Assembly: GCA_900095095.1 (NCBI GenBank)
Contig: FMBT01000309.1
Span: forward strand, 186,001-250,000
Length of the DNA: 64,000 bases
Direction of reading: 5' to 3'
Source of the DNA: Fragilariopsis cylindrus CCMP1102
Taxonomy: Eukaryota; Bacillariophyta; Bacillariophyceae; Bacillariales; Bacillariaceae
In this document: positions 1-10,790 of the stretch, piece by piece
Numbering within the stretch: the first letter of the stretch is position 1
How the letters are laid out: each line of letters begins with the position of its first letter
Position numbers and translations under genes: made by a program
Notes under the pieces: generated by a model
Told to the model about the DNA's origin: nothing
Databases searched by the model: none
What the model saw: only the letters and a program-made list of their open reading frames with translations

Positions 1-698
1 TATAGGATATGAAATCAGTGAGTAGAATCATAGTTCAAATGGCAACTCTACTATAACCACTTTTTGACGCAAAAAATTTGGCGATACATTTACTTCCAAG
101 TAGGTGGTCTTATAATGTTTGGAGAACAAAACTACAATGATCATCTGGTACATTCCATCAATAGTATCTTCCGTGAAGCCACATCAGTTATCTTAACAGA
201 ATTTTGAGTACAACTATGCTATGGAAAGTGAAAGATATTCACAGTATAGCAGTGAGGCAGGGTAGTATTCTCTACAACTGATATAAATTACAGTAATTCT
301 TCTCTTAGTATCATTTTCCAGGTGAAGAGTAATGCTAGCAAGCTCACAACTCTTATAACATGTAGTGACTTGAGTCTCACTTACTCACTACTGTACTACA
401 CATGGTATGTGAAAACGGTGGGAGGCAAGACGGTCTCAAAAAAAAGTAGCCATTAATCAATTTCAATCACGTGTTAATTATTCCTGTACAAAATAAGAAA
501 AATACATCCTGTTTTCAAATTTCAAAATTGATATAAAGATATTGAAGTTCGACGCGTTTCCACAATGTTCAATGTAACATTCAATGTACTCTTGTAGGTG
601 TTCTCATAGCAAAGTTATCAGATTACTTCACTCTACTTGTACCGTTATTCGAATATCATATCATAGATACTGAAGATAGTATTATTTGAGTTTGAAAT
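1..698. other. Non-coding, upstream of first gene
   Basis: No open frame with protein-like composition is visible on either strand. The stretch is AT-rich and holds one copy of the heptamer TACTGTA (389-395). It probably contains the promoter and 5' UTR of the gene starting at 699. Confidence 0.5.
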
Positions 699-2027
699 AT
701 GGGTGCAGGTCGTAGGTCTCGCCACGCTCATCAAAACAATCCGCGTCAATCATCCGACGATTCTGTTGGAACCCTCAATAGTAACGGTAATCGATCCAAA
801 GGAAGCGAGAATCAAAATAACAGTCAAAATCACCAAGAACTTGCCAAGGCCAACTTGGACTTCAATACTGCACTTCAAGAAGTTGATGGTGATGGGGGGA
901 AAGAAATCACTTACGTCCTATTAATAGTTGCCATTTCAGTTATCCTCGCTATGGTGATTGGGGTTGCTGCTGGGATGACAATTTCTATCCATTATTTTGA
1001 GAATCAAAATCCAGCCGTTTCTCTAGGTGGAATGAAAACAAATTACCGAGATAGTCCTTTGTTATATTCCGGACCGTCGGGTGTGTATCAAAAAGTAACA
1101 ACACTAGATCCTGTCATTGCTTCGAGCAACGTCGTACAGAGAGATGGAAATTTGGACCTAGGAAAAGTTGTCACCGCTACCTCAACGGGTCAATTGAATG
1201 TATTGATGGTTGTAGATGAAATTACGCCTCTAAATTCGAATTCCGAACGTGCACAATATCGCAACCACGACGAAAACAACAACGCAGCTAATGAACACAG
1301 GTCGGGTGGTTCAGATCATGCAGATGGCTCAAAGGAATCTAAAATTGGTAACTCGTTGACAAGGGAACAAGCAGAAGCCATTGCTCCGGGCTACCATAAA
1401 TGGGAATCGACTCAACCAAATATCGAACTTAGACAACCAACAGCTCTACCATTATTATGCAGCGATGGTGTAACATTAGGATTCGATAGTTGGGCGAAGT
1501 TGCGAACGGCTGTACAAGAAGCTAATTCAATATCTGCAGAAAGATTTATGAAATGGAATGAATACTTCGCAACACATTCAATTACAGCTTTTCAGGATGA
1601 TCGTTTGTACTACGAGGAAGATGTAATATTTTCAATATGTCCAGGGTCTGTTCTACGAGCAAGGAAGGGATCTATATTTATCAATGCAGAAAATGTTGTC
1701 TTGGAATGCAAAGGGAAATGTGTGGTAGACGTTGGGGGTACCCATCTTGCCTTTGGAGCGAATGCCAAAAATATACTTATACGAGGTATCACATTCCGTA
1801 GAGTCAGTGCGAGTAGTTTAACATTTTTCCATAACGGAGCTGATGCATCCTTTGAAGATTGCTCATGGATCAATGATTATGGAATCAATAATTATGTCGG
1901 CTCAATTGCAAATGTCAATTCAACCAGTATCGTTAATTTCTATCGATGTGAGATAGGACTTGGAGGAAAGATAATTGCAATGGGCACATCATCTGCTACT
2001 ACCAATTCTCTATCAATACGAGTTTGA
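699..2027 (+). CDS. Single-pass membrane protein with beta-helix-like ectodomain
   Basis: A 442-residue protein of unknown function. The start is an ATG (MGAGRRSR), followed by about 65 polar residues rich in Asn, Gln and Ser, then one hydrophobic segment (about residues 70-95, with LLIVAISVILAMVIG) and a long C-terminal region. With no N-terminal signal peptide it looks like a type II membrane protein. From about residue 250 the pattern (ICPGSVLRARKGSIFINAENVVLEC, then KNILIRGITFRRV, then FEDCSWIND and FYRCEIGLGGK) has short strands repeating every 20-25 residues with aligned C, I, V and F, as in right-handed parallel beta-helix (pectate-lyase-like) folds. No catalytic residues are recognised. 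The last coils end abruptly at 2027, so the C-terminus may be short or broken. The fold call is inference from residue patterning. Confidence 0.75.
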   Translation: MGAGRRSRHAHQNNPRQSSDDSVGTLNSNGNRSKGSENQNNSQNHQELAKANLDFNTALQEVDGDGGKEITYVLLIVAISVILAMVIGVAAGMTISIHYFENQNPAVSLGGMKTNYRDSPLLYSGPSGVYQKVTTLDPVIASSNVVQRDGNLDLGKVVTATSTGQLNVLMVVDEITPLNSNSERAQYRNHDENNNAANEHRSGGSDHADGSKESKIGNSLTREQAEAIAPGYHKWESTQPNIELRQPTALPLLCSDGVTLGFDSWAKLRTAVQEANSISAERFMKWNEYFATHSITAFQDDRLYYEEDVIFSICPGSVLRARKGSIFINAENVVLECKGKCVVDVGGTHLAFGANAKNILIRGITFRRVSASSLTFFHNGADASFEDCSWINDYGINNYVGSIANVNSTSIVNFYRCEIGLGGKIIAMGTSSATTNSLSIRV

Positions 2028-2324
2028 TGACTTTGAACTAGGATATATTGTACTGTCCGTCTACATAAATTGTATACTGACGAGTCCTCGGAACAAAGAT
2101 ACTAAGCAAGAGTGCTCAAGTTTAAAAATTGTGGCCGATGTGATAAATATGAAGGCTATTACTATTATTATTATTATTACTAGATATTGAAAAAATAATG
2201 CAATCAATTTTCATACTGCCAAATATTTCTATTTCTAACAACGAATATTTCCACTAGCTAGTGTTAAATCATAATTGAATCGATGTATAATAAAGGCTAA
2301 ATGGATTGAATCCAGGACTTACAA

Positions 2325-4142
2325 TCAATCTCGATTACTAATACTACTGGTGCACGTCGTTTTCATTGATTTAGGGTTGCATTTGTTACCCTTCTTTTCG
2401 ACTATATATTTCGATTCAATCTCATCTCGTTCAGCTTTCAATTGGACAGAAATTTCTTCAAAGCTTGGCCGATCCTTAGTATTTGCGCTCCAACTACGAC
2501 CAATTATTTTAGACATTCGTGATGACCACGTTGAGAATATTTTTGGTCTATACCCTCTATTACAGACTCTATCAATGATCATCTGTTCAGTGTACAGTGC
2601 AAAGGGTGGTTCCAAAGCTAAAATATTCCACATTATCATGGCCCAACTATAAACATCGGTTGATAGGTTGTAGGGTTTCCATTGTGCATTCTCGGGTGAC
2701 ATATACCGGATAGATCCAGTGCAACCAGTCATTTTATATAGACCATCTTCGGTTCGTTCGTCATCTCTCAATTCTTTCGCTAGACCGAAATCAAATATCT
2801 TCAGTATTCCATTGGAATCAAACCCAACATTATCAGGTTTCTGTGTATGCATATTATTATTATTATTATAATTATTATATTTAGAGTGCGATATAGCCAA
2901 GAAAAAAACGATTCTTCGTTAGACGACAAAGAGCAATTTCTACCGAAGATATACACTTGTAGACTCACTCAAACATAATACAGCCCCCCTTCGTTTAGTA
3001 AAAAACGTGTAACAACAACAACAACAACAAAGAAACAAACTTACCAGATCTCTAAAGACAATATCTTTTTGATGTAAATATTCCATTGCTGCTGCAAGAT
3101 CATAAGCAGCTGATATACGTTCCATTTGTAATTTATGTGCCTTCTTTTTACTTCCAGTAAATACACCTGTTATACCCTTACATTGACGGTCCATATCCAT
3201 CCAACCTTTAACTTTTTGACCAAGTGTTTCATTCAATCGTTCTAATATTATAAAATATCCATCCGAAAATGCACCATTATTGGATATCCCCCTCAGACTA
3301 ATAACATTCTCATGTTGTATTGAGGCTAAGAATCTAGTTTCCATTGCTAAATCAACTGTACCTTTAAGAAAATTTATTTTATCGGAACGTTTCAAATCTG
3401 ATGATATTTGTTTCATTACATATCGGGTTTTATACTTTTTTCTTCCACTACTACCGTTTTTCCGTCCTCCTGGACTACTCCGACTGCTGGCAATTTTTTT
3501 GTTGTGGTGGTTCTGATCATTGTTACAACCTATACTACCAGTTGATAACGAACTTGTTTCTGATACTATTCCATTTCCATTACTAAAAGCACCACTACTA
3601 TTATTCTTATCACCGTCTCTTGGTTCTGATCTCATTCCATTACCACTTGTTGTATTCTTTTTACTATTTTTTGACATTATTCTATTATATCTGGCAGACA
3701 AACTAAAGCTACTTAACTTTGATGAAAAAGATCTATTCGTTTCTCCTCCCACAGAATAAGCATTCGAGAACGAGAAAATGGGACACGAACATTCTTTAAC
3801 AACACAAAATGCACCCCTTCCCAAAACACGACCTATTACCATGTCTTGTTCATCAATTTTGTGGACTCGTATATCATTTAATATATCGTTGTTCGGTATT
3901 ATATTATGATGAGTATTATTATTGTGAGTATTATTATTATTGTTGGTATTGTTCTGATTATCAGCAATATCATTTTCATCATCGTCATCATTATCAGCAT
4001 TCTTCGGTGGTGGGACCTGTTTGATCAAATTAGAAACAAGTATTTTTTCATGAAACACATCTTGAGCGGTCCTTCGTAGTACTTCTAAGGATGCTACTTT
4101 CATATCCTGTACGATAGCCTTTTCATCTGCTGAAGAATTCAT
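2325..4142 (-). CDS. Protein kinase, stramenopile type, with FRDL catalytic loop
   Basis: Two exons: 3045-4142, then 2325-2840. The intron 2841-3044 (204 bp) has donor GTAAGT and acceptor ACACAG in phase 0. The chosen start is the ATG of MNSSADEK; the open frame extends upstream but without ATG. Order: acidic/Asn-rich N-terminus; glycine loop GRVLGRGAFCVV (about residues 104-115); a low-complexity Ser/Asn/Lys insertion of about 145 residues; the ATP-binding lysine in YVMKQI; an alpha-C region; catalytic loop FRDLKPDN, formed exactly across the splice junction; KIFDFGLAKEL; an activation segment ending in MSPEN; and DVYSWAMIMWNIL of subdomain IX. The His of HRD is Phe, but the catalytic Asp, Lys and Asn and the DFG are present, so an active Ser/Thr kinase is likely. 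The substrate is unknown. Confidence 0.88.
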
Positions 4143-4865
4143 TGCCGTACGTACGACCTTGCTTTTGCTTGGCTTGGGAAAGGGATACAAATAAATTATC
4201 TTATATCAGTGATGGAATGGAGGTTGTTGTACTGTAGTCCTACTGTAGCTATCAATTAATTGTGTTCTCAAATAGCTAATAATAAATAAGTTCAATCGAC
4301 AATACAATCGGTTATCCCCAGTTACAGTACTTTACTAGCAAACGACGTACACTAATTAAAAGTGTAGGACCCTATATAAATAAAAGGTCGTCGCGGCGGC
4401 AATATAGTGGTACCTGTACTGTACTGTACTACTGTAACAAGAAGTGAACTATAATAATTTTAAAATTGTAGGCTGTTAACTAATGCACGTGCTACTTCCT
4501 TGTGAGGGCATAATTCAAACTCTACATTGCGAGGAGCACTTATCGGCATGTATAATGAATTACTGCTTAATCTATTACTGTAGTACAATAATCACAGAAG
4601 AATGTGAAATACTAGTACATTATTATTTATTAAGCCAGTGAACGCATTTCGCTGTTGTGCATAATATTATGCGTCGTGTCGTGGTGTTATGATTTATTTT
4701 GAAACGAAGATTATTACTACTGTAGCTTAGAAGTTATTGCTGCCTAAAATATCAAAACGTTTTGGAAGCTCTTCGCACATGCCCCACAAACACAGATATT
4801 TAGACTATTTGAGTAAGATTCTTCTCTAAAATAAGCGAGTCTATTATACTATATTACATCATTCA
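4143..4865. other. Intergenic region with clustered TACTGTA heptamers
   Basis: No coding capacity seen. It holds eight copies of TACTGTA or its complement TACAGTA between 4230 and 4724 (4230, 4241, 4323, 4417, 4422, 4430, 4576, 4718), several overlapping as GTACTGTACTGTAC. It lies upstream of the kinase (start 4142) and downstream of the hydrolase gene end (4866), so it is probably the kinase promoter plus the hydrolase 3' flank. Confidence 0.55.
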
Positions 4866-6594
4866 TCAATCCCAGTAGTCATTCACCAATTCGCCAACTT
4901 TCAAACAAAATGCATCCGCATCCTCTTCAAAGGCGCAGTGACCCAACCCTTCCATTTCGATAATGGGAACAACTACTTCATCAGTAGTGGTTGCTTTCAC
5001 ATTCTCCACAAACTTATATACAAGCTTGCTGGGAACAATCTTGTCTTTGGATCCTAAAATAATAACCACTTTGGTGTTCGGTAGTTCCAAAACACGACGC
5101 ATCAACTTTATATCATCGTCCAGTTCGTCTTCTTGTGGCATTTGTTGCGCCGCAGCAAAGTTCAATAGACCATCCTCCCAGCCGTGTCCAATGGATGGCC
5201 ATGCGTATCGCAAGACATCGCTATCTGTGACAGTATTTTTGTTTCCGTACGCCAAAGACAATCCCGTCCTCCAAGAATTCTTCGTGCCGACAGCACGGCG
5301 CAATATATACCTAGTGATTGGGAGTGTGACCCTGTGCTGAATAGCAAAACCGACATCTCTCCGACGGCGACCCATCCATGATTGTGGTGAAGTCTTGTTA
5401 GATGGTTTCTTTCGACTGAGAAGACCTAATGCTGGCGATGATAAGATGATCAATTTTGGCATGTTGTGAGGTAATTGTGTGGCTAGTCTCAAAATGGACA
5501 AGGACCCCATGGAATGGCCAACTAGAGCTACAGGAAGGACTTTTGCAACATTGCCATTATTGCCATTATTGGCATCAGCAGCAATATTTTGTAACAATAT
5601 CTGCTGGGCAATACTGGCAGACTGCTTTGATGTGTACCACCTTGTGTCTTTGGGTCGATCGGTAAATCCAAAACCAACAGCATCATGTCCAAGAGCTGTC
5701 CGTGCACCAAGTTTGTGGGCCAATGGTGCAAATAAAGGAAGCCAAGATAGAGACGACGCCCCAAATCCATGTTGGAAATAAATCGCATCAAACCTTGCCG
5801 TTGTTCGATTATTAATTGACATAGTAGTAGAATCATTATCATTATTTGAATTTGTTGCAATAGTAGCGTTATTGTTATCGTATTGCAAATAATGCACACC
5901 CAATGATGTCTGATGTTTCGTCGCCAATTCATTCCCTACTGAGGAGGTCGTCGAGTTTTCTCCTGTTGGTATAGTGATTTTACTATACCTAGAATGTGTG
6001 GAGGGCAAGTAATAACGACGTAGCAAATTGTCTATGGAAATTCGGGATGGTTTCTTATAAATTTCCTGTAAACAACATTGGGCTGCAAGTGTCAACGTGA
6101 TAGACTTAAACAAAAACAATGATACTTGACGCAATATTTGTAGATAGGATGATGCACCGCCAGCTACTGTATGTTGCAGTGCAGTCCTCAACCAAAGAAT
6201 AATAGCAAATGGATGCAACCTAGGAATTTGTTTCCAAGTAGAAACAGCAGCCAACCAAGATCCTAATAAAATATTGATTACTAGTACAGGGCGTGGCAAT
6301 GGTTGATAGTATGGACTCAAACTCTTGGGAATCATATTGAGAGAGGGTTGAATAGCAACAGGGTTTACTACCGTCGTTTCTTCGATTATTTCTATTTCTT
6401 TTCGTCGTCCTTTCGCATTGAATTTTGACAACAACGTCGATGCAGCTGTCCAACCTTGTCGAACGAAACTATTATTCGCATTCTTCCTATTTTTATTTAC
6501 ATCGGCACTGCCATCGGAAGATAGATTTATAGTAGTACTGATACGAGATGATGTGGTAAGAGTACTATTGCGAGTGGGAATACCACTGCCACTG

Positions 6595-6625
<31 letters not shown>

Positions 6626-6837
6626 CACAAATGCTACTGCTAGGTCCCGTCATCATCCTCCTCTTCGCCTGGGTCGTCGTTTGCGGATTGTTGACTTTCA
6701 TCGTTATCGTTTCCCTGTTTGGCTGCAGCAGCAACGGCTTGATTGATAGCTGTGGTGCTAAAGAATCCTTCAAAATCGGGATTAAAGGAATCACTATTCC
6801 TGTCACTTCCCGGTGGATATAAACAAAATTCGCACAT
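4866..6837 (-). CDS. Alpha/beta hydrolase fold protein
   Basis: Predicted serine hydrolase of about 600 residues. The nucleophile elbow GHSMGS gives the Ser, preceded by the oxyanion-type motif YFQHGFGASSLSW. The acid is probably the Asp of ILGSKDKIVP and the His that of GLGHCAFEED near the C-terminus, so the whole triad is present. The middle and N-terminal parts carry hydrophobic stretches (INILLGSWLAAVSTW and SLFLFKSITLTLAAQCC), suggesting membrane association, and a poly-Ser/Gly linker. The start is uncertain. In the main frame the first ATG is at 6701 (MKVNNPQ). A second frame starts at an upstream ATG at 6837 (MCEFCLYPPGSD) and would join the main frame if one G were removed at 6646-6648; its composition looks genuine. 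Substrate unknown; the family includes esterases, lipases and epoxide hydrolases. Confidence 0.85.
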
Positions 6838-7289
6838 TCGTTAATACAAAGTTGTAGATTGGAAGATAATGGATCTTTGCTTTGTTGATGTTATTGTGTG
6901 CTGTAGGATTTGTGTTGTACGCCGATGCATAGTCGATTCCTGAAGCAGTTTAGAGCGATCGATGACGACGTTCTTTTTTAGTAGCACTTCAGTTATTGTA
7001 ATTTCAACTTAAAACGCACAAAAAAACCTGCCAAAAAAACCTGTCAAAAATAGAAAAATCAGTTCTTGCGCGTCCGTCGTCGACCTTTATCATAAACAAT
7101 AAAAATATAAAAATTGAGCAGAATTTGCTTTTAGATTTTTCTAGCCCCCAATCTCGAAATCGTACATTTTCTGAACATGCACTTTTACCCTTTTACTTTA
7201 TGGGATACATCTTTACATACACTGTACACACATACTTCGACAACTACAACTACAACAATGGGGAAGCAATTACGATACCGTATTGCACA
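6838..7289. other. Divergent intergenic region
   Basis: Separates the hydrolase (-) from the ALKBH7-like gene (+). AT-rich; contains a near-repeat (aaaaaacctgccaaaaaaacctgtcaaaaa, written here in halves: AAAAAACCTGCC and AAAAAACCTGTC) around 7020-7050. No gene seen; probably a bidirectional promoter. Confidence 0.4.
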
Positions 7290-8568
7290 ATGAAATATTT
7301 GCTGCCAAGACCAATGGCTACCAATCTAAAAAGAAATTTGAATCTTCAATTTTTGACATCAATATCGAAAAAGGGAGTACAAGTATGTTCAATTTCAAGC
7401 ACGACGAGTACTACTATTAGTAGTAACCACGCTCGTATACCGGATCCTTCGTTCGTCAATACACTCAACGCTCCATTCGACTTTGATGCATCATGTGCTG
7501 TTGTATATAATGAGTACATTACTTCGACAGAAGAAGATCTTGTAGCGAACGATATCAAAAATAAAATGAAACGGTAAGCTATAGAATATTCTGCTTGGTT
7601 GGTTTAATGAACGACGACCGACGTGCCATGTTTTGCGACAGTCTATCTATCTGAACAGGATAATGTCAATGGTTCTATTTCTGTCATGAAAAATTGTACT
7701 GCCTATACATACTTTGATCACATATTATTTATGATCTATTTTAGATTTTTACTTTTCTATTTGCTGTAAAATTAATAATATGTGTGATGAATTCTTTGAG
7801 GTTTTCTTTTACTTCTGAATAGTCCGTTCGTATTCATTTCACTGCCTCCTTTTTGTTGTTGTTATGGTGAGGGTGTGGCAGTTTTTATTTGTTGACTACT
7901 GTCAATTGACCTCTAACGGTATTTGTTCCTTTTGCGATTCCGCGGCTCTGAAAATGAATGATGAATCAATGAAAAAAAAAAGTCGCCGATATGAAAAAGG
8001 GCACTGGGATGCTGTAATCAATTTATACAAAGAAGTTGAAATTGCAGATGATTCATTTCAGGAGGAAGGTGATGAAAAAAATAACTACTCCGAAGGCATT
8101 CCAAAGCTTTTCAATAGAATTCGACAGCAATTGGCGGAACATCACCTGACTGATTATTATGACGATCAAGAATCCATTCATTGGCTCCCGTGTCATGCCA
8201 TAGACTTGAAGAAAGATGGAGAACTAAATGCACACGTAGATTCTGTCCGATTTTCTGGTGATTTAGTAGCTGGACTCTCTTTATTGTCACCGAGTATCAT
8301 GCGATTGATTCCATGCGATGATAATGATGACGACGACGACAACAACAAAAATAGTAAAAATTCAACCAAAGATGAAGAACCTTATTATGTGGACATGTTT
8401 CTCCCACCACGAAGTCTTTATGTTTTAACAGGAGTCGGACGATACAAATATTCTCATCAACTTCTACCTGACGGTTCCATTTTTCACAAAACTGATACAG
8501 ACATTGTCGTACGTAGAGATCATCGATTGAGCGTCATCTTTCGTGATTCAAAGCAGCCGTCAAGCTAA
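7290..8568 (+). CDS. ALKBH7: ALKBH7-like 2-oxoglutarate/Fe(II) dioxygenase
   Basis: Two exons: 7290-7573 and 7983-8568. The junction joins CG to T and restores the family motif RYEKGHWD, as in animal ALKBH7 (RYEYDHWD). The donor is GTAAGC; the acceptor follows an A-rich tract rather than pyrimidines and was chosen because it keeps phase and homology. Iron ligands are the HVD of NAHVDS and the later His of YKYSHQLL; the 2OG-binding arginine lies in RLSVIFRD. The string VAGLSLLSPSIMRL is typical of ALKBH7. The N-terminus (MKYLLPRPMATNLKRNLN) is basic and hydroxylated, fitting the mitochondrial matrix location known for ALKBH7. In animals it acts in programmed necrosis and mitochondrial RNA demethylation; the role here is unknown. 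An ATG at 7314 is a possible alternative start. Confidence 0.9.
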
Positions 8569-8710
8569 GAATGTAAAAACGTAGCTTCATGTTAACCTTA
8601 TCAATAGATCAACGCCTCATTTTGAATATTGATACTGAATCTTGAAGTAATTTCGACATTGATACTGAATAGTTTCCTGTGGATGGTAGACTGTCCTGTC
8701 TTTCGACCTT

Positions 8711-9433
8711 CTAAGATTTGAATAGCGATCTAAATTTGTTGCCGATACCACCAATTTTAATGCCGTTGTTGCGATTATCAGGACCATTAGGAAGAGAAGC
8801 ACAAGTAGAAACGCTATTGCTTGTACAAGAGTCGATCATTTGCTGAGTAGTAGCCATTGCTTCCTTCTTTGATAGAAAGGGCACGCTCACCCCATTTTTA
8901 CCTCCAAACATCAATACGTTATCGTCAAGGTCGATTAAGCATTTGAAGCGACGCATCTGGTCTAGACCGAGGATGCAGCATGGTAGTTTCGATTCAATCA
9001 CCATAAAAAAGAGACGAAATTCAACATGGCCGACCAAAAGTTCTACATTTTTTACAATACCGACAATACTTGAGGTCCCCACGCCTTTTGCATCACCATA
9101 GACAGCTCGATCCATCTTATCCTCCAGACCCAAATTCTTCACCATATCTAAAGACATAGCCGAGCAACTTGCACCAGAATCCACAAGAAGGTTAACTTGT
9201 TCCCCATCAAGAATACACGAGACAAAAACCATATGGTCGGCGTTAGCATTTTTACCAAAATTGAATCCATCTTGTAATGGATTCTCGCTATTCTCTCTAT
9301 CTGCTCGATTTATTTGTCGACGACGTGCTTTTTTGCTTTCGTTTGCCTGCAGTGCCATGGCGAGTTCCATATCTTGAACCAAGCGTCTGTCATCTTTCGA
9401 TTTCTTCTTCGTTGCAAAAAAACTCTCGCTCAT
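8711..9433 (-). CDS. Retropepsin-like aspartyl protease (DDI1/NRIP-type)
   Basis: About 240 residues. The catalytic motif LLVDSGASCSAMS sits after the first beta strand (about residue 90), and CCILGLDQMRRFKCLIDLDDN matches the second half of a DDI1-type retroviral protease domain (ILG followed by D-x-L). Upstream is a basic helical segment (MELAMALQANESKKARRRQ). The start is the ATG of MSESFF at 9433; the frame continues upstream only from GTG. Neither the N-terminal ubiquitin-like domain nor the C-terminal UBA domain of full DDI1 is visible, so it resembles short DDI/NRIP-type proteins. DDI1 proteins cleave ubiquitylated substrates as dimers; whether this one does is inference. Confidence 0.82.
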   Translation of the reverse strand: MSESFFATKKKSKDDRRLVQDMELAMALQANESKKARRRQINRADRENSENPLQDGFNFGKNANADHMVFVSCILDGEQVNLLVDSGASCSAMSLDMVKNLGLEDKMDRAVYGDAKGVGTSSIVGIVKNVELLVGHVEFRLFFMVIESKLPCCILGLDQMRRFKCLIDLDDNVLMFGGKNGVSVPFLSKKEAMATTQQMIDSCTSNSVSTCASLPNGPDNRNNGIKIGGIGNKFRSLFKS

Positions 9434-10790
9434 AATGTCTTCTATCTCCCTTACTAACACTTCTTTTAGAAGTAGACTCTTACTCTTCCCCTACCGATAT
9501 ATCTCTTTTCTATTTACACACTTGTTTGTATACGATACTTCTTTGAAAGTAGATCCTTACTATTTCCCCTATCGATATCACACTTGTGTATACAAATTGT
9601 ATATACAAATGAAGACGCTGTATAATTTTTCAATCTTGAAATACTCGAATACATTCTTTAATTCTACTCGCTCAGGTACTTGCTTTTATTGTAATTCAAT
9701 ACAGTATTCAATGTAAGAACAGATTTAATTTTATTTTTGTTGCGACGATTTATTTGATGAAATGAGAAGACTAACGGTAACTTACGTTATTTTTCTATTT
9801 AGGGAAAAAATTCTAGCGAGGATCATAATTTCAAAATTACGCGCGGGTATTTAATTGTTTTAGGGATGTGAAATGGTACTTCAAGTACTTACATCAAAGT
9901 GAGTTTTGCTCCTCCTCTCACCTAATTCACAAGTTTCCTAGTGTAATAATGTTAGTCTTGAACTCTTTGTAGTTCTTCATCATTGGGGCTAGAAGGGACG
10001 GAAACGATATCCTTGCTCTTTTGTTCAGTCTCTACTGCTGTTCCTTTGTTCAGACTTTATCTCTCATTGTTATGCTTCAAAATGAACATTAGTATCATAA
10101 TATCTTTACAATCTCTACACTCTCCATGATCAATCCTATCTTGTTGTACGAAGCTGCACATACTTTCACTGTGACTCAAATTATTTGCCTTTGGGTATCA
10201 CCTTGCTTAATGGTGTGGTTTTGGCAGTATTGGCCTATTATATGGCAACAACTACTTACTCCCAAAATTGGTGTTCCTTCCTTCTCCTCTCTTTGTTTCA
10301 TCAACTGTGTACGTGACACCCAGGAACATAATATGTTGTATCATTGGTGTTCCTTTTCATAACTGGTATGGTGAGTAAGATATAACCGCACTTCTTAAGG
10401 GTTGATATTTGTTCCCAACAAGGATGTCTGAACAGGTTTGACCAAACCATGCCATGTAAGAAAAGGGAGAATACAAATTTCATACAAACATGACACATGT
10501 GGCCAATTCTGTTCAAACTTAACCAAAATTTGGATTGCAAGGGAGTTGGCTAAGATTTGTAACTATAATCACAAAAATTATCTCATATCTATGAAATCAT
10601 CTATGATACTTGCGAACTCCATTAGTTAGACATGTACTGTATCTACAGCATACAATTTTTACTATTATTGTTTGAGACGAAATAAAATTACCGCAGTCAT
10701 TATTATTAAGCCTATTTTTACTTTACTTTTAAGTTAAAAATTGAAAATAAGAGGTCGAGGTCTTCTAGCTAGCCACTAATCAATGATTGC
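9434..10790. other. Long intergenic region, no gene recognised
   Basis: About 1.35 kb of AT-rich sequence between the divergent protease promoter and the 3' end of HCF136. It contains an imperfect direct duplication at 9459-9596 and one TACTGTA at 10635. Short open frames at 10126-10362 and 10438-10629 have unbiased composition and no recognisable motif; they are not called. Confidence 0.45.
9459..9596. repeat. Imperfect direct repeat upstream of the aspartyl protease
   Basis: Two adjacent copies: 9459-9537 and 9538-9596. Shared blocks are ACTTCTTT, AAGTAGA, TTCCCCTA, CGATAT, ACACTTGT and GTATAC, in the same order; the second copy is shorter by an internal deletion of about 17 bp. It lies directly upstream of the protease start. 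Confidence 0.65.

Noticed and set aside
10126-10362. Open frame of 78 codons in the 9.4-10.8 kb gap
   Set aside because: Composition rich in Trp/Cys/Ile without any motif, no splice context linking it to a neighbour; likely chance.
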